Source: Pelagibacterium luteolum (GTDB lineage: Bacteria; Pseudomonadota; Alphaproteobacteria; Rhizobiales; Devosiaceae). Taken from it: DNA of 64,000 bases. The stretch lies in NCBI RefSeq assembly GCF_900100665.1, contig NZ_FNCS01000013.1, positions 1 through 64,000 of the forward strand, in the 5' to 3' direction. Positions 44,766 to 55,274 of the stretch are shown here, piece by piece. The notes beneath the pieces were generated by a model. The model was not told the origin of the DNA and did no database searches. It saw nothing but the letters and a program-made list of their open reading frames with translations. Numbering within the stretch: position 1 is the stretch's first letter; each line of letters opens with the position of its first letter. Both the position numbers and the translations under genes were made by a program.

Positions 44766-45620
44766 ATGAGCATTGCCGCACCGATCGTTGAAATGGAAAC
44801 CGATGAGGATTGCCCGGCGCTGTTTCGGGACGCGCCCTCGGGGGTGGAGTTCAACAAGCTGCGCAAGCGATTGATCCGGCAGGTGCGCGAAACGCTCGAC
44901 ATCTACGGCATGGTGCGGCCAGGCGCGAAATGGCTCGTGGCGCTCTCGGGGGGCAAGGACAGCTATGGCTTGCTTGCCGTGCTGATGGATCTGAAATGGC
45001 GCGGACTCTTGCCGGTGGAATTGCTGGCCTGCAATCTCGATCAGGGTCAGCCCAATTTTCCAAAGCACATTCTGCCCGAGTTTCTGACAAGCAACGGCAT
45101 CGCGCATCGGATCGAGTATCAGGACACCTATTCGATCGTGACCGACAAGCTGCCGCAAGGCGCGACGTATTGCTCGCTGTGTTCGCGGCTGCGGCGCGGG
45201 CATCTCTATCGTATTGCGCGGGAGGAGGGGTGTTCGGCGCTGGTGCTAGGGCATCATCGCGAAGATATTCTCGAAACCTTCTTCATGAACCTCTTTCATG
45301 GTGGCAAGCTGGCGACGATGCCGCCCAAATTGCTCAACGACGAGGGCGACGTGGAAGTGCTTCGTCCGCTGGCGCTTTGCGCTGAAGGCGACCTGGCGCG
45401 ATTTGCAGAGGCGCTGGATTTCCCGATCATCCCTTGCGATCTGTGCGGAAGTCAGGACGGGCTGCAGCGCAATGCGATGAAGGCGATGCTCGATGATTTC
45501 GAGCGCAAGATGCCGGGGCGCAAGGATGTGATGATCCGGGCGCTTGGGCAGATCAATCCAAGCCATATGCTCGATCCCAAGTTGTTCGATTTCGCTGCGC
45601 TGGCTGCAAAGGAGAGTTGA
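44766..45620 (+). CDS. ttcA: tRNA 2-thiocytidine biosynthesis protein TtcA
   Basis: 284 aa from ATG 44766, preceded by GGAAGGACAG; an upstream in-frame ATG lacks this. PP-loop SGGKDS is at 61-66, and two CxxC pairs (C136/C139 in CSLC; C224/C227 in CDLCGSQ) bind the iron-sulfur cluster. It thiolates cytidine 32 of tRNA. Its stop overlaps the next start by one base. Confidence 0.95.
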   Translation: MSIAAPIVEMETDEDCPALFRDAPSGVEFNKLRKRLIRQVRETLDIYGMVRPGAKWLVALSGGKDSYGLLAVLMDLKWRGLLPVELLACNLDQGQPNFPKHILPEFLTSNGIAHRIEYQDTYSIVTDKLPQGATYCSLCSRLRRGHLYRIAREEGCSALVLGHHREDILETFFMNLFHGGKLATMPPKLLNDEGDVEVLRPLALCAEGDLARFAEALDFPIIPCDLCGSQDGLQRNAMKAMLDDFERKMPGRKDVMIRALGQINPSHMLDPKLFDFAALAAKES

Positions 45621-46432
45621 TGAATATCGAAAGACTGACCGCCATCCTGCGCGAGGCTGCGAAGACCGAGATCATGCCGCGGTTTCGCCGGCTCGACGAC
45701 GGTACGATCAAGACCAAGGCGCATGCCTATGATCTGGTGACCGAGGCCGATGTCGCTTCAGAACGGTTCATCACCAAAGCGATCAACGATGCAGCGCCGC
45801 AGATGGTGGTGATTGGTGAAGAGGCAGTGGCGGCCGATCCATCGCTGCTCGATCGGCATTTCGAGAACGAGACGGTCATTTATGTCGATCCGGTGGACGG
45901 GACGTGGAATTTTGCCGCCGGGCTTCCGCTGTTTGCGGTAATGGCGGCCGTGGTGACGCGTGGGGAAGTGGTGGCGGGCGTGATCTACGATCCGGTCGGC
46001 GATGACTGGATGATGACCGAACGCGGCTGCGGTTGCTTTCAGGTTTTTCCCGATGGACGGATGGTGCGGCAGAAGTTCGCCGACGCTGTGCCGCTGGAGG
46101 ATATGGCGGGTACGGCGTCAGTGGCCTATATCGAAAAGGCCAAGCGGCCCGAAATTCTGGCCAATCTCGCCAAGATCAGCGTTCTGGGCGCCTATCGCTG
46201 TGCGGGGCACGAGTATCGACTGGGCGCGGGCGGCAATCTGCACTTCATGATGTTCAACAAGCTCACGCCATGGGATCACGCGGCGGGCTCGCTGATGATG
46301 GCGGAAGCCGGCGCTCATGTGGCGCGGTTTGATGGTAGCGCGTACAAGCCCGGCCATAAGGATGGTGGACTATTGGTGGCGCCGGATGCCGAGAGCTGGC
46401 ACATGCTGCGCCGTGAGGTGTTCACAGTCTAG
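45620..46432 (+). CDS. inositol-monophosphatase-family phosphatase
   Basis: 270 aa from ATG 45620; AAAGGAGAGTTG precedes it and the TtcA stop overlaps. Metal-binding motifs are GEE at 66-68, DPVDGT at 90-95 and WDHAAG at about 213-218. The fold removes phosphate from inositol phosphate, histidinol phosphate or PAP. Which of these is the substrate cannot be told from the sequence. Confidence 0.9.
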   Translation: MNIERLTAILREAAKTEIMPRFRRLDDGTIKTKAHAYDLVTEADVASERFITKAINDAAPQMVVIGEEAVAADPSLLDRHFENETVIYVDPVDGTWNFAAGLPLFAVMAAVVTRGEVVAGVIYDPVGDDWMMTERGCGCFQVFPDGRMVRQKFADAVPLEDMAGTASVAYIEKAKRPEILANLAKISVLGAYRCAGHEYRLGAGGNLHFMMFNKLTPWDHAAGSLMMAEAGAHVARFDGSAYKPGHKDGGLLVAPDAESWHMLRREVFTV

Positions 46433-46473
46433 GTCAGATGAGCGACATTGATCTTCCTTCGAGGAGATCGAAA

Positions 46474-47175
46474 ATGACCCGGCTGAAAATCCACACGGAA
46501 TCCCATGTTATCGAGCGGATCGGGTGGCTTAGGGCCGCCGTGCTCGGGGCCAATGACGGAATCGTTTCGACCGCCAGCCTTGTGGTTGGCGTCGCCGCCG
46601 CGTCGGCGGGGCAAATGGCGGTCCTGACGGCAGGACTGGCCGGGCTCGTGGCTGGGGCGATGTCAATGGCGGCGGGCGAGTATGTCTCCGTCAGTTCGCA
46701 ATCGGACACCGAGCGCGCTGATCTGGCGCGTGAGCGACGCGAGCTCGATACCCAGCCGCAAGAAGAACTCGAGGAACTGGCGGGGATATATGTCGGGCGT
46801 GGCGTGGAGCCAGCGCTGGCGCGTGCCGTCGCGCAGCAGATGATGAGCCATGACGCGCTGGGTGCTCATGCGCGGGACGAGTTGGGGATTTCCGACATAT
46901 CGACGGCGCGACCGCTGCAGGCGGCTTTGACATCGGCCGCGACGTTTTCGGCTGGCGCGTTGCTACCGCTGCTGGCAGCTTTTTTTGCGCCCGAAGCCGT
47001 CACGGTGCCTGTGGTCATTACCGTGTCACTGCTGACATTGGCGGCGCTCGGGGCCATCAGCGCGCAGGCGGGTGGTGCAGGGGTTTTGCGGCCGACGCTG
47101 AGAGTAGCGTTCTGGGGCGCCGCCGCGATGGCCGCGACGGCGCTTGCCGGACTGATGTTCGGCGCTGTGGCTTAG
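46474..47175 (+). CDS. VIT1/CCC1-family membrane protein
   Basis: 233 aa from ATG 46474 behind GAGGAGATCGAAA; an earlier in-frame ATG at 46438 is less likely. Motifs GWLRAAVLGANDGIVSTASL and AMSMAAGEYVSVSSQSDTER are those of vacuolar-iron-transporter-like proteins. Five membrane helices. It probably handles Fe(II) or Mn(II). Its stop overlaps that of the convergent MFS gene by three bases. Confidence 0.93.
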   Translation: MTRLKIHTESHVIERIGWLRAAVLGANDGIVSTASLVVGVAAASAGQMAVLTAGLAGLVAGAMSMAAGEYVSVSSQSDTERADLARERRELDTQPQEELEELAGIYVGRGVEPALARAVAQQMMSHDALGAHARDELGISDISTARPLQAALTSAATFSAGALLPLLAAFFAPEAVTVPVVITVSLLTLAALGAISAQAGGAGVLRPTLRVAFWGAAAMAATALAGLMFGAVA

Positions 47176-48425
47176 TGAATATCGGCCGGCGGGGCATCCT
47201 GATACTCGTCGCCGACCCCGAACAGTTTGCCATTTTCGGCAATCAGGATGCAGCCGATGGCGATGACGCCAAGAACGAAATAGCCCGCGGCGATGGGAAC
47301 GACGGTGCCATTGTAAAACTGTCCGATCACCGTGCCGATCAGCGCGCCACCCACCGTCTGAACGAGTCCGAAAACCGCAGAGGCGGTGCCGGCGACGTTG
47401 CCCAAGGGCTCCATCGAGAGCGAGTTGATGTTGGCCATCGACCAGCCGAACATGAACATGATGATCGCCAGAAGGCCGAAGAATAGCCATAGCGGCATGA
47501 ACCCGGTCAACGAAATGAGAAACCAGACACCGCTTACCAGGGTGAAGGCTAGCATCGCCCCATGGCTCAGCCGCCGCATGCCGATTGTGCGGACCATGCG
47601 CGAGTTGGTGTAGGACGAGATCGACATCAGACCAGCCATGGCGGCAAAGGCGACGGGGAAGAGGGCGCCGAGCCCGTAGATATCGACATAAATTTGCTGG
47701 GCTGTGCTGATGAAGCCAAACAATGCGCCGAAAACGAACATGCCTGATAGGCCGTACATGAAAGCCATGCGGTTGGTGAAGACCAGCCGGAAGCCTTCGA
47801 TGATGACCGTGGCAGTGAGGGCGCGGCGGTTCTCTGGTGCCAGCGTCTCGGGGAGGCGAATCATGGCCCAGACCGAGATAACAAGGCCCAGTCCGGCCAT
47901 GAAAAAGAAGATGTACTCCCATGGGCCGGTCAGCAGGAGAATCTGGCCGATTGCCGGGGCGATCACCGGAATGATCATGAACACCATGAAGACCAGTGAC
48001 ATTACTTCGGCCATGGCGCGGCCACCGAAGCGATCGCGGACCAGCGAAGTCGCGATGACGCGCGTCCCGGCTGCGCCCATACCCTGGACGAAACGCAGGA
48101 CGAGCAGCGTGGCAAAGGTGGGTGAAAATGCCGCTGCGAAGGCGGCAAGAACATAGACCACCAAGCCCACCAGGAGCGGGCCGCGGCGGCCAAACCGGTC
48201 CGAGATCGGGCCAAAGGCGATTTGTGCAGCACCAAAGCCGAGCATGTAGGCCGTGAGGACGAAGTGCCTGTCGTTCTCGTTCATTACCCCGAGCGCTTCG
48301 CCCATATAGGGCAGTGCAGGGAGCATGACGTCGATGGCGAGCGCGTTGAGCGCCATGAGGCCAGCAATCAGGGCAATGAATTCCGGCCGGGAGACATCCC
48401 GGGTGGTGGCAATGGTGGTCGTCAT
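47172..48425 (-). CDS. Bcr/CflA-family drug efflux MFS transporter
   Basis: 417 aa from ATG 48425. Twelve membrane helices. LDVMLPALPYMGEALG-like start (NALAIDVMLPALPYMGEALG), the MFS motif A region GPISDRFGRRGPLLVG, and the family antiporter motif (FVQGMGAAGTRVIATSLVRD) point to Bcr/CflA exporters. It expels toxic compounds; the substrate is unknown. The frame in front of 48425 has no separate ribosome site. Confidence 0.92.
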   Translation of the reverse strand: MTTTIATTRDVSRPEFIALIAGLMALNALAIDVMLPALPYMGEALGVMNENDRHFVLTAYMLGFGAAQIAFGPISDRFGRRGPLLVGLVVYVLAAFAAAFSPTFATLLVLRFVQGMGAAGTRVIATSLVRDRFGGRAMAEVMSLVFMVFMIIPVIAPAIGQILLLTGPWEYIFFFMAGLGLVISVWAMIRLPETLAPENRRALTATVIIEGFRLVFTNRMAFMYGLSGMFVFGALFGFISTAQQIYVDIYGLGALFPVAFAAMAGLMSISSYTNSRMVRTIGMRRLSHGAMLAFTLVSGVWFLISLTGFMPLWLFFGLLAIIMFMFGWSMANINSLSMEPLGNVAGTASAVFGLVQTVGGALIGTVIGQFYNGTVVPIAAGYFVLGVIAIGCILIAENGKLFGVGDEYQDAPPADIH

Positions 48426-48443
48426 GGGAATACCTTGAAATGG

Positions 48444-48471
48444 CAAGGCCGGGATTTATGCCCCGGCCTTG
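48444..48471 (-). terminator. possible terminator between the two MFS genes
   Basis: CAAGGCCGGG / CCCGGCCTTG (48444-48453 with 48462-48471) forms a 10-bp stem, but no T-run follows on either strand. It lies just after the upstream MFS gene and near the start of the downstream one. Confidence 0.4.
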
Positions 48472-48521
48472 TGCTTAAAACTTGAACCCATGAGGCGGGT
48501 TTGGCAACCCCTAAATCGGCT

Positions 48522-49760
48522 TTAGGCGATAGATGGTGCCGGAGCGACAAATGCGGGTGCCTTGACCTCGCGGATCGGGATGTGGATGGCAGCGGCGAAG
48601 AGGCCGATCAGTATGCCCAGATACCAGACGAGATCGTAAGAGCCGGTGAGATCGAAGGATACGCCGCCCAACCACACGCCGAAGAATGAACCGATCTGGT
48701 GGGAAAGGAATGCGACACCGTAAAGCATGCCCATATAGCGAGGGCCGAAGAACAGACTGACCAGACCGGCGGTGAGGGGCACTGTGGCGAGCCAAAGCAT
48801 GCCAAGGGTGGCGGCATAGATGTAGGCGCTGACCTCGGTGATCGGCAGCAGTAGGAAGGCGGCGGTGCCGATGGCGCGGAGGAGGTAGATGGCCGAGAGC
48901 AGGATCTGCTTGGGGAGCCGATCGCCGAGCCAGCCGGCAAGGAGGGAGCCGGCAACGTTAAAGAGGCCGATGAGTCCGAGCGCCCAGGAGCTTGCTTCCG
49001 GTGTCAGTCCGCACTGGACCAGGAAGGCCGGGAAATGAACGGTGATGAAGGCCAGGTGGAAGCCGCAAACGAAAAACCCGATGACCAGCAGGCGATAAGA
49101 ACCGTGACCCAGCGCTTTCGAGAGCGCCTGCATAAAGGGCATGTCTGCATCGCCGGGAGCACTGTTGGTCTGGCCGCGCAGCATGAAGGACAGCGGGACG
49201 ACCATAAGGATGATCAACCCCAGATAGACCAGCGCCATCTGCCAGCCGAAGTTTGAAATGAACGCCTGGCCGAGCGGGGCGAATACGAACTGGCCCATGG
49301 ACGACGCTGCGGTCGCAATACCGAAGACAAAGGAACGTTTGTTGGCTGGGACGGCGCGTCCGAACGCCGCCATGACGACGCCGAAGGACGCTGTGCCGAT
49401 ACCGATGCCCATCAGTACACCGCCCGTGAGCAAAAAGACACCCTCGTTCGGGGTGATCGACCAAAGCAGCAAGCCCGCGGCGTAGATTAAGGCGCCTACT
49501 GCAAGGGTGCGGGCCGTGCCGAACTTGTCGGCAAACCCGCCTGCGAAAGGCTGAGTTATGCCCCAGACAAGGTTCTGCACGGCGAGAGCCATGGCAAAGC
49601 CATTGCGCGACCAGCCCAAATCTTCGGTCATCGGCAACATGAAGAGGCCCGACGTCGAACGCGCGCCGAATGTCACCATGGCAATGATGCATCCAGCGAT
49701 GATGATGACGGGCAGAGGCACCGGCAGGGCAGTGCGGGCGGTGGGCGTTGAGGCAGACAT
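48522..49760 (-). CDS. MFS transporter, oxalate/formate-antiporter-like
   Basis: 412 aa, twelve membrane helices, MFS motif A in PFAGGFADKFGTARTLAVGA. The MLWLATVPLTAGLVSLFFGP and SHQIGSFFGVWLGG stretches belong to the large oxalate:formate / monocarboxylate-like group. Substrate unknown. It is not closely similar to the MFS gene 96 bp downstream. Confidence 0.9.
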   Translation of the reverse strand: MSASTPTARTALPVPLPVIIIAGCIIAMVTFGARSTSGLFMLPMTEDLGWSRNGFAMALAVQNLVWGITQPFAGGFADKFGTARTLAVGALIYAAGLLLWSITPNEGVFLLTGGVLMGIGIGTASFGVVMAAFGRAVPANKRSFVFGIATAASSMGQFVFAPLGQAFISNFGWQMALVYLGLIILMVVPLSFMLRGQTNSAPGDADMPFMQALSKALGHGSYRLLVIGFFVCGFHLAFITVHFPAFLVQCGLTPEASSWALGLIGLFNVAGSLLAGWLGDRLPKQILLSAIYLLRAIGTAAFLLLPITEVSAYIYAATLGMLWLATVPLTAGLVSLFFGPRYMGMLYGVAFLSHQIGSFFGVWLGGVSFDLTGSYDLVWYLGILIGLFAAAIHIPIREVKAPAFVAPAPSIA

Positions 49761-49854
49761 GATGGGGACTCGCTTATCGTCAGGTGACGATAAACCCGCA
49801 ACGGGTTAGCGCAAGCAAAAGTTTGGAATACCCATCATCACGGCAATAGATGCG

Positions 49855-49883
49855 AAAAGCCCGCGCTGGGGGCGCGGGCTTTT
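49855..49883 (-). terminator. grxD terminator
   Basis: AAAAGCCCGCGC / GCGCGGGCTTTT (49855-49866 with 49872-49883) around tgggg. On the minus strand it follows the grxD stop by about 20 bp and ends in four T residues. Confidence 0.85.
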
Positions 49884-49904
49884 GAAGACGCTGAACGTCT
49901 GGCT

Positions 49905-50240
49905 TCAGGCGGTCTGCTTGACCGGAATGCCGGCGTTCTCGAAATGGGTCTGAAGTTCTCCAGCCTGGAACATTTCGCGGATGATGTCGCAACCGCCGAC
50001 GAACTCGCCCTTGACGTAAAGCTGCGGGATGGTCGGCCAGTTGGAGTAGTCCTTGATGCCTTGGCGAAGGTCTTCGTTTTCGAGCACGTTGGCCGAATTA
50101 TACTCGACGCCGAGATAGCTCAGAATCTGGACGACCTGGCCCGAAAATCCGCATTGGGGAAAGTCGGGAGTGCCCTTCATAAACAGAAAGACGTCGTTTG
50201 ACTTGACCTGGTTGTCGATGAAGGCGTTGATATCGCTCAT
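49905..50240 (-). CDS. grxD: monothiol glutaredoxin Grx4 (CGFS type)
   Basis: 111 aa. The CGFS active site is at residues 30-33, with [17 protein letters not shown] downstream. CGFS glutaredoxins carry and deliver [2Fe-2S] clusters and pair with BolA proteins. BolA is encoded two genes upstream, which supports this. AAAGGATATTTTG precedes the ATG at 50240. Confidence 0.96.
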   Translation of the reverse strand: MSDINAFIDNQVKSNDVFLFMKGTPDFPQCGFSGQVVQILSYLGVEYNSANVLENEDLRQGIKDYSNWPTIPQLYVKGEFVGGCDIIREMFQAGELQTHFENAGIPVKQTA

Positions 50241-50334
50241 CAAAATATCCTTTCGGCCCGAGGGATGGTGCGGGGCGGTTGATCGGTGTTTCCCGATAGA
50301 TAGGGGATGATGGTGGTCATGTCGAGGCCATGCG

Positions 50335-50646
50335 TCAGCGGACCGCGCCCAACCCGTTGAGCACCTCGCTGGGGATGGAAAACGCAGCGATCACGTCCTG
50401 ATGGCGGCGAAAGCCACAGAGTTCGCGCTGGACGAAATAGCCCCAGACAGCCTTTTGCGCTGCAGCCAGCTCTTGGGAACGGTCGGGTTTTTCGCTGGCG
50501 TTGTAGGCGGAGACCGTCAGTTGCACGCGCTTTTCGGCTGCACCAAGCGAAGAGGCGCGTTCCGCCATGATCTCGTGTTCGAGAACAGCGTGCCCGCCCT
50601 CGGGATTGACGGCCTTGATGAGGTCGAGGCTGTCTCTGAGTGTCAT
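50335..50646 (-). CDS. DUF6665-like small protein between grxD and bolA
   Basis: 103 aa from ATG 50646. The core [20 protein letters not shown] resembles the DUF6665 pattern (…EyEImgErAsaLGraG…), from memory. No signal or membrane helix. Its position inside the bolA-grxD pair is conserved-looking and may indicate a role in iron-sulfur or redox balance, but function is unknown. Confidence 0.65.
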   Translation of the reverse strand: MTLRDSLDLIKAVNPEGGHAVLEHEIMAERASSLGAAEKRVQLTVSAYNASEKPDRSQELAAAQKAVWGYFVQRELCGFRRHQDVIAAFSIPSEVLNGLGAVR

Positions 50647-50662
50647 GGCGCGCTCGTTTGCG

Positions 50663-50896
50663 TCAGTCTGGCGCGGTCGTCGTGAGAGCGAGGGCGTGGA
50701 GTTCGCCGCCCATATTGCCCTTGAGCGCCTGATAGACGAGCTGGTGCTGTTGCACGCGGGATTTGCCGCGGAAGGCTTCGGATGTGACCGTTGCGGCGTA
50801 GTGATCGCCGTCGCCGGCCAGGTCTCGGATGTCAACCTTGGCATCGGGGAGTGCCTCTTTGATCAGGCTCTCGATATCGGCTGCATCCATTGGCAT
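50663..50896 (-). CDS. BolA-family protein
   Basis: 77 aa from ATG 50896, preceded by GGAGCCTCAC; ATG 50890 is an alternative. The BolA fold motif is complete (DGDHYAATVTSEAFRGKSRV, QHQLVYQALKGNMGGELHAL). It forms [2Fe-2S] complexes with CGFS glutaredoxins. It lies between purL and the DUF6665-like gene; grxD follows two genes later. Confidence 0.95.
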   Translation of the reverse strand: MPMDAADIESLIKEALPDAKVDIRDLAGDGDHYAATVTSEAFRGKSRVQQHQLVYQALKGNMGGELHALALTTTAPD

Positions 50897-50921
50897 GTGA
50901 GGCTCCGCTTTTGTTTCGGTG

Positions 50922-53129
50922 TCAGGAGATTGTAGCGCCCATAAAGCCGGGAAACCACCCTTCATAGGCGTCGCGCATCTCTTTGAGGGATATGGGCCGG
51001 GCGTCACCGAGCTTCAAGGTATCGCCGCCCGTCGTCCCGATGACAATGGCAGATACGGGGGACTGAGCGATGATTTCTTCTGCGTCTTCCTGCGTGGCGG
51101 TCACAATATATCGGCCCTGATCCTCGCCGAACCATGTCGCCAAGCACTGGTCGTCGCGGGTTTCGATTTCAGCGCCAATCCCGGCAATAGCCGATTCGGC
51201 GAGGGCGAGAGCGAGCCCGCCGTCGGACAGATCATGCGCTGAATGGACTTTTTGTGCGCGGATGAGCGAGAGGACGTAAAGGCCGGCCCGTTTTTCGTGG
51301 TCCAGGTCGACCTTGGGGGCCGTGCCTTCACGACGACCGAGCACATCGCGGAGGTAGGCAGATTGGCCGAGATGGCTGCCCCATGAATCGGGCGCACCGA
51401 TCAGGATGATCGCGTCACCTTCACGGGAGAACTTCGAGCGCGCCATCTTGGCGTGATCATCGATCAGGCCCACGCCGGCGATGGTGGGCGTGGGGAGGAT
51501 GCCGCGTCCGTTAGTTTCGTTGTAGAGCGAGACGTTGCCGGACACGATGGGGAAATCCAGCGCAGTGCAGGCGTCACCGATGCCTTTGATGGCGTGGACG
51601 ATCTGGCCCATGATTTCCGGGCGCTCGGGATTGCCGAAATTGAGGTTGTCGGTGGCGGCGAGGGGTTCCGCGCCAGTGGCGATCAGATTGCGCCAGCATT
51701 CGGCCACGGCCTGCTTACCGCCCTCATAAGGGTCGGCTTCGCAATAGCGTGGGTTGACGTCCGAGGCGAAAGAGAGCGCTTTCGTCGGGTGACCCTCGAC
51801 GCGGACCACGCCGCCGTCTCCGCCAGGGGTCTGGAGCGAATTGCCCTGAATGAGCGTGTCGTATTGCTCGTAAACCCACCGGCGAGACGAGTGGTTGGCC
51901 GAGCCAAGAAGGCTAAGCAGAGCGTCGGCGATGTCGGCGTCCGGCACGGTGGAGGGGTCAAGTTCTGCGGGCGGCGTGGGGGCAACCCAGGGGCGATCGT
52001 ATTCGGGCGCTTCGTCGCCGAGGTCCTTGATGGGCAGGTTGGCAACTTCGTCGCCCTGCCAGAAAACGCGGAACCGCAGATCGTCGGTCGTTTTCCCGAC
52101 AGTCGCGAAGTCGAGTTCCCATTTTTCGAAGACGGCGCGGGCTTCTGCTTCCTTTTCGGGATGCAGGACCATGAGCATGCGTTCCTGGGATTCGGAAAGC
52201 ATCATCTCGTAGGGTGTCATGCGCTCCTCGCGGACCGGCACCTTGTCGAGGTCGAGCTCGATGCCAAGATCGCCTTTGGCGCCCATTTCGACGGCCGAAC
52301 AGGTGAGTCCGGCGGCGCCCATGTCCTGAATCGCGATCACCGCGCCGGTTTTCATCAGCTCAAGACAGGCTTCGAGGAGGCGTTTTTCGGTGAATGGATC
52401 ACCGACCTGGACTGTAGGGCGTTTTTCCTCGATGTCGTCGCCGAATTCGGCAGATGCCATTGTCGCGCCCCCGACGCCGTCGCGACCCGTCTTGGCGCCG
52501 AGATATACGACGGGCAGACCGACGCCCTTGGCTTCGGAGAGGAAAATCTTGTCGGCATCGGCGAGGCCGGCAGCGAAGGCGTTGACGAGGATGTTGCCGT
52601 TATAGCGGGCGTCGAACTGGACCTCGCCGCCAACTGTGGGCACGCCGAAGGAGTTGCCATAGCCGCCGACACCGGCGACGACGCCGGAAACGAGGTGCTT
52701 GGTCTTTTCGTGATCGGGCTCGCCAAAGCGCAGGGCGTTCATCGCAGCGATCGGGCGGGCGCCCATTGTAAAGACGTCACGTAGAATGCCGCCGACGCCG
52801 GTCGCGGCGCCCTGATAGGGTTCGATGAAGCTCGGGTGGTTGTGGGATTCCATCTTGAAGACGACGGCCTGGCCATCGCCAATATCGACAACGCCGGCGT
52901 TTTCACCAGGACCCTGCAGGACGCGCGGGCCTTTGGTGGGCAGGGTCTTGAGCCATTTCTTCGAGCTCTTGTAGGAGCAGTGCTCGTTCCACATGGCCGA
53001 GAAGATACCGAGTTCGGTATAGGTCGGGGTGCGTCCGATCAGGTCGAGGATCTTTTGATACTCGTCGGGCTTGAGGCCATGGCTGGCGACGAGTTCGGGG
53101 GTGATTTCGATGTCGTTGCGGAAGGTCAT
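50922..53129 (-). CDS. purL: phosphoribosylformylglycinamidine synthase subunit PurL
   Basis: 735 aa, the small-PurL type that needs separate PurS and PurQ. Typical segments: [20 protein letters not shown] near the N-terminus, [10 protein letters not shown], and the C-terminal [18 protein letters not shown]. It makes FGAM from FGAR using ammonia delivered by PurQ. purQ is 47 bp upstream on the same strand. Confidence 0.98.
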   Translation of the reverse strand: MTFRNDIEITPELVASHGLKPDEYQKILDLIGRTPTYTELGIFSAMWNEHCSYKSSKKWLKTLPTKGPRVLQGPGENAGVVDIGDGQAVVFKMESHNHPSFIEPYQGAATGVGGILRDVFTMGARPIAAMNALRFGEPDHEKTKHLVSGVVAGVGGYGNSFGVPTVGGEVQFDARYNGNILVNAFAAGLADADKIFLSEAKGVGLPVVYLGAKTGRDGVGGATMASAEFGDDIEEKRPTVQVGDPFTEKRLLEACLELMKTGAVIAIQDMGAAGLTCSAVEMGAKGDLGIELDLDKVPVREERMTPYEMMLSESQERMLMVLHPEKEAEARAVFEKWELDFATVGKTTDDLRFRVFWQGDEVANLPIKDLGDEAPEYDRPWVAPTPPAELDPSTVPDADIADALLSLLGSANHSSRRWVYEQYDTLIQGNSLQTPGGDGGVVRVEGHPTKALSFASDVNPRYCEADPYEGGKQAVAECWRNLIATGAEPLAATDNLNFGNPERPEIMGQIVHAIKGIGDACTALDFPIVSGNVSLYNETNGRGILPTPTIAGVGLIDDHAKMARSKFSREGDAIILIGAPDSWGSHLGQSAYLRDVLGRREGTAPKVDLDHEKRAGLYVLSLIRAQKVHSAHDLSDGGLALALAESAIAGIGAEIETRDDQCLATWFGEDQGRYIVTATQEDAEEIIAQSPVSAIVIGTTGGDTLKLGDARPISLKEMRDAYEGWFPGFMGATIS

Positions 53130-53175
53130 AGCATGCCGATCGGAATTGGGTTCGGGCTGGATGTTCAGAACGTGG

Positions 53176-53835
53176 TCAGTTCAAGAGACCGGCAAAAATG
53201 CCCTTGCCATCATCGCCGCCATGGGCCGGTTCAATAAGGTTCTCCGGGTGGGGCATCATGCCCAGAACATTGCCGCGCGCATTGGTGATACCGGCAATGT
53301 TGTTGATCGAGCCGTTGGGGTTGGTATCGGCCGTGTAGCGGAAAACAACCTGATCGTTATCCTCGAGGGAGGCGACGGTATCCGCGTCGGCAAAATAGTT
53401 GCCGTCGTGATGAGCGACCGGGCAGCGGAAGACCTGTCCCTGTGCGTATCGGCGCGAAAAGGGGGTGTCGGCGTTGGCGACTTCGAGTTTTACCTCACGG
53501 CAGACGAATTTGAGCGAGGCGTTGCGCATCAAGGCGCCGGGGAGGAGGCCGGCTTCGGTCAAGATCTGAAAGCCGTTGCAGACGCCAAGAACTTTAACGC
53601 CCTTTTCGGCGCGCTCGCGGATCGTGTCCATCATTGGAGAGCGGGCGGCGATTGCGCCGCAACGCAAATAGTCGCCATAGGAAAATCCGCCGGGAATGAC
53701 GATCAGATCGACATCGGGGAGTTCGGTGTCTTTGTGCCAGACGACCGCGGGCGGGGTGCCGCCGATCTTGGTCAGCGCCGCGATCATGTCGCGTTCGCGG
53801 TTGAGGCCGGGAAAGACAACGACTGCGGACTTCAT
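53176..53835 (-). CDS. purQ: phosphoribosylformylglycinamidine synthase glutaminase subunit PurQ
   Basis: 219 aa from ATG 53835. Class I glutamine amidotransferase with Cys86 in LGVCNGFQ and the later His-Glu pair in PHPENLIE. It supplies ammonia to PurL. A longer frame to 53985 has no supporting start signals. The upstream neighbour is an acyltransferase gene. Confidence 0.97.
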   Translation of the reverse strand: MKSAVVVFPGLNRERDMIAALTKIGGTPPAVVWHKDTELPDVDLIVIPGGFSYGDYLRCGAIAARSPMMDTIRERAEKGVKVLGVCNGFQILTEAGLLPGALMRNASLKFVCREVKLEVANADTPFSRRYAQGQVFRCPVAHHDGNYFADADTVASLEDNDQVVFRYTADTNPNGSINNIAGITNARGNVLGMMPHPENLIEPAHGGDDGKGIFAGLLN

Positions 53836-54011
53836 CACGCTTACGTCTCGCTTCAACAAAAGGGGCTGCTGGATGGGCGCCTTTTCGGGATTTATAGCAG
53901 AGAATGCAAGGGGAAATTGCTGGGTGCGCGAATTTGTGGCGTGCCGCACCCTCTGGCCAGGAAGACAGAGGACGCGGAAGGGCACTTACACTGGCGGTGA
54001 CGGATGGATGG

Positions 54012-55100
54012 CTACTCGGCCGGTGCCGGTGAGGGCTGTTGTTTTGTCCAGCGACTTCCTGGTGCGCGTGGAAGAATTGCCCAATCGGGACGTTCGAAGA
54101 GGAAACGACCAAATCCGACCCGACCGATGATCCAATAGACCAATACGGGGCTGACCACTGCGACGATGAGTGTCGCGAGACTGGCGATGCCGGCATCGAT
54201 TCCAGGCGCGATAGTCAGCAACAGGGTGCGGAAAATGCCCATCGGGATCACGAAGCTCAAGTAGATAACGATCGAATTTGCGCCGATCCAGCGCAGCCAT
54301 GCAAATCCTTTGGCGTGCGAGGCGAGGACGGCAGCGGTGCAGACGGCCAGCGCGCCTGCAATGGCCAGTGCGAAGGTCCCCCCGGGCATGGTTGCCACGC
54401 CGGTGATGATGTGGCCGTAGGCAATTTCGTGTCCCGGCGAGAAAATCAGTGCCGTGTTTGTCAGCGCCCAAAGTGCCAGGCCGAGTGCTGCAACGCGGGG
54501 ACGCTCCCCGACAGCGTGGGCGAAGCGGAAGATTGCGGGCGCGAAGGCATATCCGGCGTAAAAGAAGACGAAATACTCGGCTGCGTAGTTGACGATCGAA
54601 ACCGGGGTCGCGATGGGCGCGATCGATAAAGCGGCTGCGACTACAAAGACCAGCAGTTGTGGAGCGCCCAGTTCGTGCGTGATCTTTGCCAGTACGCTGA
54701 ATATGGCCAATGCATAGATGAACCACAGGACAGAATAAGGTTCGTAGATCGCGCTTGCGAGCAAGGCGACCGTCATAGCTGGGTCGCGGTCAATCAGCAA
54801 ATGCTTGAAGACGATAAGGATCAGGGCCCAAAGGGCATAGAAATAGAGATAGTGGACGACGCGGCGGTCTGCGAAGTGCGCCCATGGACGCGCGATGACC
54901 GCCGAGAGAAAAAGTCCCGCGATCATAAAAAATTCGGGCATGCGGAACGGTGTCGCGAAGGCGAGGACGTAGTGCATGAAACCGACACGCCCCGTCTCTT
55001 CGCCCACCCCATATGTTGCGTGCATCATCACGACAAGAATGATCGATATGCCCTTAGCCAAATCGACCCATGCGTGACGATTAGAGGTGGTGACAGACAT
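54012..55100 (-). CDS. acyltransferase-3 family membrane protein
   Basis: 362 aa with about ten membrane helices, starting with the AT3 pattern WVDLAKGISIILVVMMHATY and a RMPEFFMIAGLFLS motif. These enzymes acetylate or succinylate surface polysaccharides or related targets. It separates purS from purQ, which in many relatives are adjacent, so it looks like an insertion in the purine block. Substrate unknown. Confidence 0.88.
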   Translation of the reverse strand: MSVTTSNRHAWVDLAKGISIILVVMMHATYGVGEETGRVGFMHYVLAFATPFRMPEFFMIAGLFLSAVIARPWAHFADRRVVHYLYFYALWALILIVFKHLLIDRDPAMTVALLASAIYEPYSVLWFIYALAIFSVLAKITHELGAPQLLVFVVAAALSIAPIATPVSIVNYAAEYFVFFYAGYAFAPAIFRFAHAVGERPRVAALGLALWALTNTALIFSPGHEIAYGHIITGVATMPGGTFALAIAGALAVCTAAVLASHAKGFAWLRWIGANSIVIYLSFVIPMGIFRTLLLTIAPGIDAGIASLATLIVAVVSPVLVYWIIGRVGFGRFLFERPDWAILPRAPGSRWTKQQPSPAPAE

Positions 55101-55194
55101 TGCTCGTGTCCAAAAGCCCGGTTGTGTTGGGCTGGTTGTAACTCAGAGCGAGCCAACAGCTGGTTTCACGGTTTCGGGATTTTGAGAGCGTGGT

Positions 55195-55232
55195 TAAAAA
55201 CGCGAAAAGGCCGGACGCGAGTCCGGCCCTTT
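55195..55232 (-). terminator. terminator of the purS-side transcript
   Basis: GGCCGGAC / GTCCGGCC (55209-55216 with 55221-55228) around gcga. On the minus strand it is followed by TTTTCGCGTTTTT, so it ends transcripts coming from 55275-55364. Confidence 0.75.
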
Positions 55233-55274
55233 CGATGGCATTTAGACCGGAGCGCTGGCCCCAGGACCTTCAGG

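Noticed and set aside
48444-48471. strong Rho-independent terminator
   Set aside because: The stem is good but lacks a T-run on either strand, so it is kept only as a weak candidate.
51453-52784. 443-codon open frame opposite purL
   Set aside because: Antisense to conserved PurL blocks; no independent start signal.
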